NCBI GenBank assembly: GCA_913063225.1
Contig: CAJXYP010000017.1
Span: 1-64,000 of the forward strand
DNA from: an uncultured Cellvibrionales bacterium
GTDB lineage: Bacteria > Pseudomonadota > Gammaproteobacteria > Pseudomonadales > GM7GCV1
Direction: 5' to 3'
DNA: 64,000 nt
The translations under genes were made by a program, and so were the position numbers. The notes beneath the pieces are model-generated. The model was not told where the DNA came from, searched no databases, and worked only from the letters and a program-made list of their open reading frames with translations. Position 1 is the first letter of the stretch. Each line of letters begins with the position of its first letter. Positions 47,794-57,400 of the stretch are shown one piece after another.

Positions 47794-48379
47794 TTACAAA
47801 TTCAGCAGCACGTCTCTATATCTATCTTGGGCACTACCAACCACGGGTTTACCATGAGCCGGCAACAGATTTTGAAACTCCAGATTTAACAGGCTCTTCA
47901 TTTCGGTCTTATCTGGTTTGGCAAACTTGAGCCAGGCAGGACCCACATTGTGCGCTTTGATAAAACCGCCTTTTGTCATCATCTTCTTGGCAATGAAGCT
48001 GAAGTACTGATCCGTTTCGCTCCAGTTCTGCAGGCTTAGGCTCGGCATCGAAAGTGAAGTTGTAGACCGCATCAACGGACCAAACCTTTGCGCCGTAGCG
48101 GTCTTTATAGAATGGATCGTCCACGCCATGAAAACCCGCTAGACGAATAACATGTTTGACCTGCCCCAAAGCTTCCAGCTGTTTCAGCCCGGCTTCGTTT
48201 AATCGAACTGTATTGATAAGGGTTAGCTCATTGCCGTCTCTAACTACCGTCATATTGCGACTGAATTTCATCGGTAGTGGGCGTCGACTACTGCAGCTTC
48301 CTGTCACAAAAAAGACGTCGGAAAATACTTCTTCGATATCGCCATGTTTCATGGCTTTAGGAAAGGCCTTTTTTATCAT
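47794..48379 (-). pseudogene. metallo-beta-lactamase-like (DUF4336-type) protein, deleted and frameshifted
   Basis: The first frame (from 48379, probable start ATG 48352) reads HGDIEEVFSDVFFVTGS, LTLINTVRLNEAGLKQLEALG, HVIRLAGFHGVDDPFYKDRYGAKVW and FDAEPKPAE, then goes out of frame. The second frame carries SLQNWSETDQYFSFIAKKMM, KAHNVGPAWLKFAKP and FQNLLPAHGKPVVG to the stop at 47794. Between AEPKP and SLQNW the family has roughly 60 more residues. The joint sits at GAGCCTAAGCCTGCAG, where AGCCT occurs twice, pointing to a microhomology deletion. Family assignment is by recall of the hydrolase-like layout and is moderate. Confidence 0.7.
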
Positions 48380-48440
48380 TGGCCCCTCACTTTGTTTCTA
48401 CTTTTAATGATGTGTGCAAATCTGCCGCGAAATCTAATTA

Positions 48441-49043
48441 CTAATCGATTTTCAAATTTGTACAGGCTTGAAGCATTGCGTTCATCTTATTCGATCTTAA
48501 GCCTACCAGCAGTTCGATATTGCGTTCAGGAATTAGTTCCGGATTTGGATAATTTTCCAAAACCCGTTCTAGGCTGCTTTCTCGTAATATATGCAATATG
48601 GGATAGGGAGACCTATTGGTATAGTTTTCCGCATCCTCTGGATTGGTGCCGCCAAACTGATATTGCGGATGGAAGCTGGCGATTTGATAGATGCCCTCCA
48701 GTTCCAAATCAGCTAACAGGTTTTCTGCCCTTTCTAGGAATTGGTTGTAGTCGTAAAAATCCGTAAGCACGCCGGGGTGGATTAGCAGAGTGGTTTCAAT
48801 CGAATCATCTTTGTCCAGAATCTCAAATTCCGACGCTAGTTGCCTTAGTAGGCTCTCTTCGGTTGCCGCTTCCGTAACAGAAAAGCGCACTCTATTTTTT
48901 AGCAATTCGGCTTTGGCAAAGGGGCATAGATTTAGACCCACAACGACTGAATCTACCCATTGCCGCACTGAATTAATGAATTTTTCCTGCTCCTTTTGCT
49001 CCTTCTCTTCTTGTTCCTTTTGTTGCTTCAAAGCACCCCTCAA
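48441..49043 (-). CDS. DUF1415 family protein
   Basis: A 200-residue intact protein of unknown function. The marks are VVGLNLCPFAKAEL, IYQIASFHPQYQFGGT and NRSPYPILHILRESS. The N-terminus is a low-complexity KEQ-rich stretch and begins at a TTG (49043) in the ORF track, so the true start may be a few codons later. Confidence 0.88.
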   Translation of the reverse strand: MRGALKQQKEQEEKEQKEQEKFINSVRQWVDSVVVGLNLCPFAKAELLKNRVRFSVTEAATEESLLRQLASEFEILDKDDSIETTLLIHPGVLTDFYDYNQFLERAENLLADLELEGIYQIASFHPQYQFGGTNPEDAENYTNRSPYPILHILRESSLERVLENYPNPELIPERNIELLVGLRSNKMNAMLQACTNLKID

Positions 49044-49110
49044 TTAAAAAAGTCCTAAAAGATTGGGTCAGCCTATCCCATCCTGCGTCTAAATAGGGTA
49101 AAACGACATC

Positions 49111-49965
49111 ATGAAAATCCCTAAGCGCCTTCAGCCACTTTACGACGACGGTCTTGTCGACGAAGTTATCTCTCGTTTGATGAGCGGTAAAGAGGCGGAT
49201 GTCTATGTGGTGCGCTGCGGAAAAGAGATTCGCGCGGCCAAAATATATAAGGAAGCCGCTAAACGAAGCTTTAAACAGGCTGTCACTTACCAAGAAGGCC
49301 GCAAGGTCCGCAATAGCCGCCGCGCACGCGCTATGGAAAAGGGTTCAAAGTTCGGACGTAAGCAGCAAGAAGAAAGCTGGCAGAGCGCTGAAGTAGATGC
49401 CCTGGTGCAGGTCGGTCGCGCCGGCGTAAGAGTTCCGGAAACCTTTGGCTGCCTTGAAGGCGTGCTCTTAATGGAACTTATTACCGACGAGAACGGCAAT
49501 GTAGCACCGCGATTAAGCGACGTGGCTATGTCTACTGAACAGGCCATCGAAGACCATGACTTGGTTATGCAATATGTGTCTCGTATGCTCTGTGCTGGCA
49601 TCGTACATGGCGATCTGTCGGAGTTTAATGTACTTGTCGACGAATATGGTCCGGTAATCATTGATATGCCACAGGCGGTCAACGCAGCGGCTAATAACAA
49701 CGCGGAAAGCATGTTGCTGCGCGATGTTAATAACATGAAGAACTACTATGGGCAATACGCGCCAGAATTACTAAACAGCCAATATGGCAAAGAGATTTGG
49801 GCGCTCTATGAAGAAGGCGAGCTAACGCCAGAAACCGAGCTCACCGGATTGTTTGAAGATCCCACAGAAGCCGCTGACGTTGACGGTGTATTGCACGAAA
49901 TTATGGCTGCAATGGCCGAAGAGGAAGAACGGCTGGAACGGATTCGGGAAGCTGAGGAAGGTTAA
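49111..49965 (+). CDS. RIO-type serine protein kinase
   Basis: A 284-residue RIO1-like kinase. The nucleotide Lys is in IRAAKIYKEA, the catalytic loop is GIVHGDLSEFNVLVDE, and the metal Asp is in VIIDMPQAVNAAA. The flexible loop and the QEGRKVRNSRRARAMEKGSKFGRKQ insert are as in bacterial RIO proteins. The C-terminus is Glu-rich. Its substrate is unknown; eukaryotic homologues act in ribosome assembly. It is convergent with the broken DUF6152-like gene. Confidence 0.9.
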   Translation: MKIPKRLQPLYDDGLVDEVISRLMSGKEADVYVVRCGKEIRAAKIYKEAAKRSFKQAVTYQEGRKVRNSRRARAMEKGSKFGRKQQEESWQSAEVDALVQVGRAGVRVPETFGCLEGVLLMELITDENGNVAPRLSDVAMSTEQAIEDHDLVMQYVSRMLCAGIVHGDLSEFNVLVDEYGPVIIDMPQAVNAAANNNAESMLLRDVNNMKNYYGQYAPELLNSQYGKEIWALYEEGELTPETELTGLFEDPTEAADVDGVLHEIMAAMAEEEERLERIREAEEG

Positions 49966-50003
49966 GGAGAAGACTAGCGTTTATCCAAAGGCGGCTAAAT
50001 GCC

Positions 50004-51020
50004 TTAGCCCACGCAATTCCATTCGTTCACTTTTAATTCGGGCCGCCAGATCCAATAGCGAGAAAGCTCAAGCGGTTGGGTAAAGGTTACCGGGTCAACA
50101 ATAGTTATATCGTAATCCAGACGCTCTTGATCATCAGACAGGCTAAAACGTTCAACCAATCGAATACTACTATGCATGGGAGTGCCCAGATCATCGAGAG
50201 CAGGCGCGTCGATTCTGGAAGTCTCAACTACTAGATCGTTGCCTTCCCATTTGCCCGAGGAGTAGCCAAGTAACCCTTGAGAGTCGGCTGGCGTTTGGTC
50301 CACTTGCCCCATATGAATTAGACGTTCCGCATCATCTTCTTCAAAACGCATCAGGATATCTTCACCTTGCTGAACAAACTCAATCGGGTGCGGAGTAATC
50401 ATCAGAAAGGGCATACCTTTTTCCCAGCAACTCAGCTGAATCTCTTCCGCAGGAACCCAAGTGGCTTTGATTGCAGCTGCAGCCTCTGTAAGCGGATAGC
50501 CGCCCCTATACATAGGAAACGAGCGATCTAATACGGTGGCCCAAACTCGGAATATCCCATTCGCAGATTCTCGTGCCGATTGGGCAAGTTCATTATCAAA
50601 TACAGCCTCAAGAACCCGGCCGCTATCTGGATCGGTAAAGTAAGGCGTCGATCCACTATCTACCAATACCTCGGTACCATCCATCAATAAAAGGTTATTA
50701 CCTGCCAGAGCTGGCAAACCGCCGCGAGCGGGATTCCCAGCAATTTGAATAGCGTCACCGATATGTAATATTTCCTGATCAAGGCCACGGGTTCGCAGCA
50801 TGCTGAGGGCAGATAGCTCGATCTCCCATGCCTAGCTATTGCCTTGGTCGTCCAGAACGGCGACTTCAAGTCTTACGTGAGGATTACTCCAACGAAAATC
50901 AGTGATGGTGCCTTGAATGGCTATAGTTTGGTCAGAATCAAAAGTCCCTAGCGTACTGTGATGTGCAAAGGCTGATGTACTAAGCAGCAGCACAAGTAAT
51001 CCGTATTTTGATTTATTCAT
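50004..51020 (-). pseudogene. DUF6152-like exported protein, interrupted by an in-frame TAG
   Basis: The ORF from 51020 has a signal peptide ending SAFA, then HHSTLGTFDSDQTIAIQGTITDFRWSNPHVRLEV, the DUF6152 start, and stops at TAG (50832-50834, codon 63) after DDQGNS. The same frame continues without a break: AWEIELSALSMLRTRGL, GDAIQIAGNPARGG and on to the stop at 50004. A single base change (for example CAG to TAG) explains it. Read whole, it is a 338-codon periplasmic protein of unknown function. The track shows the two halves as separate ORFs. Confidence 0.82.
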
Positions 51021-51039
51021 TTAGCCCCCCAGCTTCCGA

Positions 51040-51702
51040 TCAGATATTTGTCATCTCGGTTTTTAGTAATTCTAATGTATTTGAAATATCTGCATCTAAT
51101 TCCAGATTTTCTTCGAAAAATTCAGCGTAAATTGCGTGTAGCTCTGCCGCATCCAAATAGTCCGGATGATGCACTTCAGCTATATTAGCGTAGTGAACCC
51201 GCAGATCGCCTTTGCGGACAAATAGTTCGTAGATATGTACCGCGAGATTGGTGGCCGGAATATCGCCCATTTTGGAATAGGTAGCGGCGTAGTCCTGATT
51301 TACTTCAATTTCACCAAAGTACCGGTTCTCTTTTTCAACTACCCAGGCATGTTCCAAGAAGACTTCGCCTATGGATCGACCGCGCACAATCATACGGTGC
51401 TCGTCCGTCAGTTCTTGATCAATTTTTTCGTCGTACGTCACCAGCGCTAAAGTGCGGGTGGTGCGAACCCCATCAGCTAGGGTGTGTAAATCAGAGACCC
51501 GCAGTTGCTCTCCGTTCTTTAGAACTTCAATCTGGTAGTTGCCAAATATTCTTTCTATTCGCTGGCTATTTAATAGTGGGCGCAAAGACTCTGGATCAAT
51601 CTGTTGCACGCCCTCAAGGGGTTCTGCCATTACATGGGAAAAAACCAGATTTCCGCTCACCAGTAGTTGCGCAAATAGCATTTGATTTCTATTCATAACC
51701 AT
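51040..51702 (-). CDS. hypothetical exported protein
   Basis: A 220-residue protein with an N-terminal signal peptide (LFAQLLVSGNLVFSHVMA). I recognise no family. The mature part is acidic, with SQRIERIFGNYQIEVL, MIVRGRSIGEVFLEHAWV and a predicted helical end (DAAELHAIYAEFFEENLELD). It precedes the broken DUF6152-like gene by 20 bases on the same strand, so the two were probably co-transcribed. Confidence 0.65.
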   Translation of the reverse strand: MVMNRNQMLFAQLLVSGNLVFSHVMAEPLEGVQQIDPESLRPLLNSQRIERIFGNYQIEVLKNGEQLRVSDLHTLADGVRTTRTLALVTYDEKIDQELTDEHRMIVRGRSIGEVFLEHAWVVEKENRYFGEIEVNQDYAATYSKMGDIPATNLAVHIYELFVRKGDLRVHYANIAEVHHPDYLDAAELHAIYAEFFEENLELDADISNTLELLKTEMTNI

Positions 51703-51731
51703 ATGTTTTTAAGAGTTTTTCCAAGAAATTA

Positions 51732-52754
51732 TTAGGGCGCTAATTGTAACGTTGGCTCTTGTAATATAGCGAACTGTTCTCGCAATTCCAATATATGTTC
51801 GCCCCAATAACGTTCGGTGTTGAACCAGGAGAAATGTAGGGGAAATGCGGGGTCGTCCCAGCGGCGGGACAGCCAAGCGCAGTAATGCATCATGCGAAGA
51901 GTTCGCAAAGGTTCGATCAACTTAAGCTCTTGTGTATTGAATGGCTGAAATACCTCATAGCCCTCAATTATCTCGGACATTTGCGCAGTTTGTTGAAATC
52001 GGTCACCGGATAACAACATCCATAGATCTTGAATCGCTGGCGCCATGCGCGCATCGTCAAAATCTACAAAATGCGGTGCATCGTCCCGCCATAAGATATT
52101 ACCTATATGGCAATCTGTGTGCGTGCGTATCCATTTCACCGAATCGCAAGCGGCAAAACGTTCACGAATTACCAACAGCAGATCATTACAGAGGCTTTCA
52201 TAGGCTTCCCGCAGGTAATCCGGAATCATGTGCTCGAGAACATAATCCATGCTCTGTTGACCATAAGTCTCAATATCTAGGCTGGTTCGGTATTTAAAAG
52301 GTTTTGATTGACCAATGAGGTGCATGCGGCCCATGCACTGACCAAGGGTGTATAGATTGTCGAGATTATCCAATTCCGGCGCGCGCCCGCCCCTTCGAGG
52401 AAATACGGTGAGCATAAAATCCTCGTACTTCAGCAGGCTCTTTTTGTGTGAATTTAGCCAAGGAGTGACCGCTGAGAGTTCGTGCTCTTCTAGCTCGAAG
52501 GTAAAGTCATGCTCTTCCTGAATCTGGTCAGCAGACCAACGATCTGGCCGATAGAATTTCACGATTACCGGCTCGGCATCTTCTAAGCCCACCTGATAAA
52601 CACGATTCTCGTAGCTGTTTAGGGCCAGCATGCGACCATCAGTTTCGAACCCCTGAGCCTCAACCGCCTGCAATACATAGTCAGGCGTTAGCTTCGCAAA
52701 TGCGTGCTCTGGAGGTTTAGACGGTGGTTCGTCTTTGATCGCGACATTTGCCAT
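51732..52754 (-). CDS. srkA: stress response kinase A (SrkA/YihE)
   Basis: A 340-residue APH-fold serine/threonine kinase that protects cells from stress-induced death in E. coli. VIVKFYRPDRWS carries the ATP-site Lys, RTHTDCHIGNILW the catalytic loop (His-Thr-Asp-Cys-His), and HFVDFDDARMAPAIQDLWML the metal Asp. Start ATG at 52754 avoids overlap with the glutaredoxin stop seven bases away. Confidence 0.93.
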   Translation of the reverse strand: MANVAIKDEPPSKPPEHAFAKLTPDYVLQAVEAQGFETDGRMLALNSYENRVYQVGLEDAEPVIVKFYRPDRWSADQIQEEHDFTFELEEHELSAVTPWLNSHKKSLLKYEDFMLTVFPRRGGRAPELDNLDNLYTLGQCMGRMHLIGQSKPFKYRTSLDIETYGQQSMDYVLEHMIPDYLREAYESLCNDLLLVIRERFAACDSVKWIRTHTDCHIGNILWRDDAPHFVDFDDARMAPAIQDLWMLLSGDRFQQTAQMSEIIEGYEVFQPFNTQELKLIEPLRTLRMMHYCAWLSRRWDDPAFPLHFSWFNTERYWGEHILELREQFAILQEPTLQLAP

Positions 52755-52761
52755 TTTGCTA

Positions 52762-53124
52762 TTAGGCCGTGATTCGCTTTTGCAGGTATTCGATAATCTC
52801 GGATGAATCATAAATCCAGCGTACTTCGTTGGCTTCTTCCGCTCGAAGACAGGGTACTTTCAATTTGCCACCACCAGCAATTAACTCATCGCGCGCTGCT
52901 TCGCTGCGTTTGGCGTCGCGGGTTTCGAGTTTCAATCCATTGCGTTTCATAGATCGTCGAACCTTTACACAGAAAGGACAGGCTTTATATTGATAAAGGA
53001 TCGTACCGGCGATTTTCTCGTCAATAGCGGCCTGTGCATCGGCATCTCGCTTTATTGTACGGGGCGTAAAGACCCAATTGAAAAACAAAATAAGCGCACC
53101 TAAAATCTTATGAATAACCGACAT
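52762..53124 (-). CDS. membrane-anchored glutaredoxin
   Basis: A 120-residue glutaredoxin with the redox motif QYKACPFCVKVRR (CPFC) and the family's VPCL cis-Pro stretch (GGKLKVPCLRAEE). Residues 1-20 form a hydrophobic helix (KILGALILFFNWVF), so it is probably tethered to the inner membrane. It precedes srkA with a seven-base gap, suggesting a shared stress-related transcript. Confidence 0.85.
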   Translation of the reverse strand: MSVIHKILGALILFFNWVFTPRTIKRDADAQAAIDEKIAGTILYQYKACPFCVKVRRSMKRNGLKLETRDAKRSEAARDELIAGGGKLKVPCLRAEEANEVRWIYDSSEIIEYLQKRITA

Positions 53125-53235
53125 TTACTCTCCAAAAAAACTGATAACTAGACTGATTTGCGGCGCGCAGAATATCACTCTCTTGATGGATTAGCGCGTC
53201 GCCCCTTCACATTCCTTGCCGATCGACATATCTTA

Positions 53236-54558
53236 ATGCCTATAAGAAGATTTTACATAGGGGCATTGGCCATTAACGATATTCCCGGATCAGAGACTGC
53301 GACCAGAACCGCGACAAAGACCGCGACAAAGAGGTTCGTGATTCTTGCGAGTATTATTTTTGCGGGCGAGATGATTTTTTCTCTGCCATTTCATATCACC
53401 CGTTTCTTCCGCCCCACTTTTCTCGAAGTTTTCTCTATAAGCAATACGCAATTGGGCGATATCTTCGCTGCTTATGGTGTGGTTGCCATGCTGTCCTATT
53501 TCCCTGGTGGCATCATTGCGGATCGATTTGCCCCACGAAAACTGATGACCTTTTCATTGCTGGCAACGGCACTTGGAGGTCTCTATCTCTATTCCATACC
53601 TCAGGCCTCGGGATTGAAGCTGCTATTTGCATACTGGGGAGTCACCAGCATTTTATTGTTCTGGGGAGCAATGATTAAAGTAACCCGCCAGTGGGGGGCT
53701 GCAGATACGCAGGGTTTAGCCTTTGGCCTGCTGGATGGCGGTCGAGGTTTTGTTGCCAGCCTATTCGCCAGTGGTGCCGTTTTGATACTGAGTATCTCTG
53801 TAGGTGCGGGCAGCGGCGCGGGCCTGGGAAATATCATTCTTTTCTATACGTTGGTTACAGCAATAGCGGCACTGGTAATTTGGTTTACTTTGCCCGCCAA
53901 CACTGACAAACCCGAATTAGAAGCGGGAATAAAACGAACCCATATAATCGAGACGCTTAAAAACACCAATGTATGGATACAGGGCGGTATCGTTATCGCC
54001 GCATACTGTGGTTACAAGGCATTGGACAACTACGGAATTTATGCGGTTGATGTGCTGGGCATGTCGCAATTGGAATCCGCTGAATTTACTACCTTAGCCA
54101 GCTATAGCCGCCCTATTGCCGCCATCGCCGCCGGATTAATAGTAGATCGATTCAGTGCTAGCTCAGTAATAAGAATTCTTTTTACAGTGCTTATGGCAGC
54201 CTTTGTTTTACTGGCGGTATTCGACCCATCAACAAATCTTTCATCAGAAATGGCCTGGTTTGTAATGGCCAATCTAATCATCACTTTTGTAGCGGTTTAC
54301 GCGCTTCGTGGTGTTTACTTTGCCCTACTGGAGGAGAGCAAAGTAAAGCTCCACAGCACCGGCACAGCCGTTGGCATCATCTCTCTATTGGGCTTTACGC
54401 CAGATATCTTTTTTGCCCCCATAACCGGCAGAATTTTGGATGCGAATCCCGGCTTTGTTGGATTTCAACATTACTTCTTAGCCTTGGCAGCCGTCGCGCT
54501 AGCAGGTCTAGTGCTCTCAGCGTTCTTAGTGAAACGGGTATCAAATATAAGAACCTAA
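53236..54558 (+). CDS. major facilitator superfamily transporter
   Basis: A 440-residue inner-membrane carrier with about 12 hydrophobic helices. The loop 2-3 segment GGIIADRFAPRKLM is the MFS motif A equivalent. The ORF track opens at a TTG (53158); the ATG at 53236 is preferred, though the real start may be later because the first 35 residues are polar with a small repeat (ATRTATKTATK). Its substrate is unknown. Confidence 0.82.
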   Translation: MPIRRFYIGALAINDIPGSETATRTATKTATKRFVILASIIFAGEMIFSLPFHITRFFRPTFLEVFSISNTQLGDIFAAYGVVAMLSYFPGGIIADRFAPRKLMTFSLLATALGGLYLYSIPQASGLKLLFAYWGVTSILLFWGAMIKVTRQWGAADTQGLAFGLLDGGRGFVASLFASGAVLILSISVGAGSGAGLGNIILFYTLVTAIAALVIWFTLPANTDKPELEAGIKRTHIIETLKNTNVWIQGGIVIAAYCGYKALDNYGIYAVDVLGMSQLESAEFTTLASYSRPIAAIAAGLIVDRFSASSVIRILFTVLMAAFVLLAVFDPSTNLSSEMAWFVMANLIITFVAVYALRGVYFALLEESKVKLHSTGTAVGIISLLGFTPDIFFAPITGRILDANPGFVGFQHYFLALAAVALAGLVLSAFLVKRVSNIRT

Positions 54559-54564
54559 CCCGAC

Positions 54565-54951
54565 CTATGCCTCTAGGGCCGGGCGACTATCCGCCATAAG
54601 TTTGTCCAGATCTTTCTGAGCCTGCTTGGCGTTGACGATATCTTGCGGTTCCAACATTTCGCAGTCGTCCCCAATCATCTCTGAGATAGATGTGGGATAC
54701 GACCGGCAGTCCTCCGGTCGGTCGTAATAAATATCGCAGGTGTAAAGATCTTGGTTTGGTTCTTTTCTCAGCCAGGGACATAGCTCTATCTGCTCGCCAC
54801 TTTTGGGGTCCATCCAGATTTTCCCATCTCGCACGTAGGCGCTAATCTTGGGTCGAAATAGATCCCACAACTCAATATCACTCTTAGAAGCTGAGAGTCC
54901 GCCATTACTGTATTTGATGCAGCATTTGCCGCATTGATTGCAGTCTTTCAC
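54565..54951 (-). CDS. YkgJ-family cysteine cluster protein
   Basis: A 128-residue protein of the CxxCxxCC (YkgJ, putative zinc/iron-chelating) family: CNQCGKCC at the N-terminus, then CPWL, YTCDIYYDRPEDCRSYP. It probably binds a metal or iron-sulfur cluster; its role is unknown. The start is a GTG at 54951. Convergent with the MFS gene. Confidence 0.85.
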   Translation of the reverse strand: MKDCNQCGKCCIKYSNGGLSASKSDIELWDLFRPKISAYVRDGKIWMDPKSGEQIELCPWLRKEPNQDLYTCDIYYDRPEDCRSYPTSISEMIGDDCEMLEPQDIVNAKQAQKDLDKLMADSRPALEA

Positions 54952-54990
54952 AGAATTTTTGCGGGTGATAGGCCAACAGTTGCTGCCCTA

Positions 54991-55962
54991 TTACATGCAG
55001 TGCTCACCAGTGATCATTGGCGTATCGGATAGATTGCCCCATTCGGCCATAGAGCTTTCGTAGAGGCGCACATCTTCGTAACCAAGAAGCTCAGACAAAA
55101 CGAACCAGGGCATAGCGGCGTGCAGACCCTCGTTGCAATAGGTGACAACAATGCCGCCCTTTTCGATTTCATGGGCTTCATATAGCGCAAACAGTTCCTC
55201 AGTGGATCGGAAGCTGCCGTCCTCAAGCAAATTTGATGCCCAAGGCACGCTTTGAGCTCCGTAGATGTGGCCAAGACGATCATGCGCAGAGCCCGTATTG
55301 AAGACCGTGCCGTCGCTCTCACCGGTATATTGGTCGAAGGGTCGACCGTCGACTAAATCAAGATTTGAATCCGAAAGATTGCGCAACAGGTAATCCATAT
55401 CCACCAATATAGTGCCGCGCACCGTCTCGACAGCGTAATTAGTTTTTGCGATATAGGTGGTCGCATCTGTCAGTGGATAGTTGGCCTTCCATGCCTCCAT
55501 TCCGCCGTCTAATACTTTGACGGATTCATGCATGTAGTACTTGAGCGTCCAGAACATTCGAGCCGAAAGTCTGCTGCTCAGAGTGTCATAAAGCACAATC
55601 GTTGAATCAGTGGTTATGCCTAACTCACGCATTAAGCTTTCGAACTCCTGCCTTGGCAGGATATTGAATTTTTCCGGCTGCGACTGATCAGAAATATCCG
55701 TGCGCCAATCCATAAACTTGGCGCCGGGAATATGCCCGAATGAATACTCGTATGCCGTCCGACCCATTTCTAATATATGTACGCCGGGGTTGGATAGATT
55801 CGCCGCCAGCCATTCTGGATTAATTAGCACCTCTGCCCGGTGCGCTTCTATCTCAGCCAGATCTGCATCTGAATGGTTAACGGGTAAACCAGACCTATCG
55901 CAAGAAGCCAGAATCAATAGGGACAGTAAGAATAGGGATTTTGATTTGTTAAATATTTTCAT
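54991..55962 (-). CDS. lipoprotein sulfurtransferase (two rhodanese domains)
   Basis: A 323-residue exported rhodanese. The signal peptide LFLLSLLILASC carries a lipobox at residue 16, so it is probably a lipoprotein. The N-terminal rhodanese domain is the inactive type; the C-terminal one holds the catalytic Cys in VVTYCNEGLHAAM. Family enzymes move sulfur from thiosulfate or mercaptopyruvate to acceptors such as cyanide. The ATG at 55962 is used; the ORF track adds 49 unrelated residues. Confidence 0.87.
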   Translation of the reverse strand: MKIFNKSKSLFLLSLLILASCDRSGLPVNHSDADLAEIEAHRAEVLINPEWLAANLSNPGVHILEMGRTAYEYSFGHIPGAKFMDWRTDISDQSQPEKFNILPRQEFESLMRELGITTDSTIVLYDTLSSRLSARMFWTLKYYMHESVKVLDGGMEAWKANYPLTDATTYIAKTNYAVETVRGTILVDMDYLLRNLSDSNLDLVDGRPFDQYTGESDGTVFNTGSAHDRLGHIYGAQSVPWASNLLEDGSFRSTEELFALYEAHEIEKGGIVVTYCNEGLHAAMPWFVLSELLGYEDVRLYESSMAEWGNLSDTPMITGEHCM

Positions 55963-56056
55963 CACTGGAGTATATCTAGAGCCTAGGTAGTTTCCATTAT
56001 TAATCGCAGTTATTAGTACCACTAAAGAAATAATTAGGCCCTCATAATTTGTACCC

Positions 56057-56158
56057 ATGGCTAAGACTCTTTTGCAAAACCTCGAAGCTGGTACAGACCT
56101 GCTCCGCAACAGGCCTTATCATTCAGCGCTTCTGCATGCGCTCGGAAGACCAACATAA
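56057..56158 (+). CDS. short upstream ORF of the cupin gene (doubtful)
   Basis: A 33-codon ORF (MAKTLLQNLEAG, ending LGRPT) stops five bases before the cupin start. It has no visible ribosome site and no family. It could couple translation to the cupin gene, which also lacks a clear Shine-Dalgarno, or be chance. Confidence 0.2.
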   Translation: MAKTLLQNLEAGTDLLRNRPYHSALLHALGRPT

Positions 56159-56163
56159 TTAAT

Positions 56164-56826
56164 ATGGATTTCACCAAACAGGTGGTTATCGACACTGACC
56201 AACAGGAATGGGTTGAAGCGCCTATGCCTGGTGTTTGGCGAAAGCGACTAGCACGCGAGGAAGCCGAGCGTGGCCATGCAACCAGTATTGTCCGCTACGA
56301 CCTGGGTGCAAAGTTCAGCACCCACGATCACCCGCTGGGCGAAGAGATTCTGGTTCTGGAAGGCACTTTTTCTGACGAGACCGGTGATTACCATGCCGGC
56401 ACCTACTTTCGAAACCCTGAAGGATTTAGGCACGCGCCTTATAGTACGGATGGGTGTGTATTACTGGTGAAACTGCATCACTTTCAGGAAGGTGATACAG
56501 CCCATGTGGTTATAGATACGAAAGGCGCACCTTTTAGCCCAGGTATTGGCAACCTCGAAGTTCTGCCCTTGCATCAATTCGGAGCTGAAAGCGCAGCCCT
56601 AGTCCGCTGGCCGGCAGGTGAACGATTCCAAAGGCACGCCCATTTTGACGGCGAAGAAATTTATGTAATCAGCGGTGAGTTTCAGGATGAACACGGCCGC
56701 TATCCCGCAGGTAGTTGGATTCGTAGCCCGCATTTAAGCGAGCATTTTCCCTTTGTTGAGGAAGATACTTTGATTTGGGTAAAGACGGGACACTTAGCAG
56801 TGTTAGAGAGAAGTCTAGCTCTTTGA
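56164..56826 (+). CDS. tandem cupin protein (ChrR-like)
   Basis: A 220-residue protein of two cupin domains. Each has the metal-binding pattern: FSTHDHPLGEEILVLEGTFSDETG and FQRHAHFDGEEIYVISGEFQDEHG, the same motif twice. This resembles the ChrR anti-sigma cupin, but there is no zinc-finger anti-sigma domain and no ECF sigma factor gene beside it, so an acetylacetone-dioxygenase-like or sensor role is as likely. Confidence 0.8.
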   Translation: MDFTKQVVIDTDQQEWVEAPMPGVWRKRLAREEAERGHATSIVRYDLGAKFSTHDHPLGEEILVLEGTFSDETGDYHAGTYFRNPEGFRHAPYSTDGCVLLVKLHHFQEGDTAHVVIDTKGAPFSPGIGNLEVLPLHQFGAESAALVRWPAGERFQRHAHFDGEEIYVISGEFQDEHGRYPAGSWIRSPHLSEHFPFVEEDTLIWVKTGHLAVLERSLAL

Positions 56827-56835
56827 TATCAGCAG

Positions 56836-57240
56836 CTAACTCGGTTCTCTATCAGCAGGGTGATTAACTCCATCTCCCACCGGCACCGGGTCTAGTACAA
56901 ACGGCTTTACACCATCCAGGCAAGCGACGTTGTACCCATACTCGTTTGGATGCGAGCGTCGCTGGTGATGGGTATCGATACCGCACTTAGAGCAAAAATA
57001 GTGCTTTTCGGTATGAGTATTGAATTGATAGAGAGAAAGCACATTCTGCCTTTGAAAAACTTCCAATTGAGCCCGCTTGACCGAAGCAACTATGGCTCCT
57101 TTACGGCGGAAAATAGAAAAATCACAGCGCTGTGGGTTGACTATTCCGTCGGGAAGATTCAACAGTAACTCAACGCTACCGCAGTGGCAGCTCGCTTTGT
57201 GTTTGGTTAAAATTTGAGTCTCACCAACCTGCCTAATCAT
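56836..57240 (-). CDS. GFA family (CENP-V/Gfa) zinc protein
   Basis: A 134-residue protein of the glutathione-dependent formaldehyde-activating (GFA/CENP-V) family. ASCHCGSVELLL, RCDFSIFRRKGAIV and HYFCSKCGIDTHHQRR provide the Cys zinc ligands. Most members have no proven activity. Convergent with the cupin gene, nine bases apart. Confidence 0.87.
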   Translation of the reverse strand: MIRQVGETQILTKHKASCHCGSVELLLNLPDGIVNPQRCDFSIFRRKGAIVASVKRAQLEVFQRQNVLSLYQFNTHTEKHYFCSKCGIDTHHQRRSHPNEYGYNVACLDGVKPFVLDPVPVGDGVNHPADREPS

Positions 57241-57400
57241 TGTTCCACCGTTCCAATATTCATGTTCTATCTCTACTGATCAAACCAATACCAGATAATA
57301 TTCTTCGAAGAACATCAAGAAGTTGTGACCAGATTACTGGAACCCAGCGTCTTCGAATGCAAGAATGTCCTACCTAATCTGTAGCAGCAGGAGATGTCAT

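Noticed and set aside
48983-49024. CRISPR or tandem array in the DUF1415 N-terminus
   Set aside because: It is only a low-complexity KEQ coding stretch, with no spacer structure.
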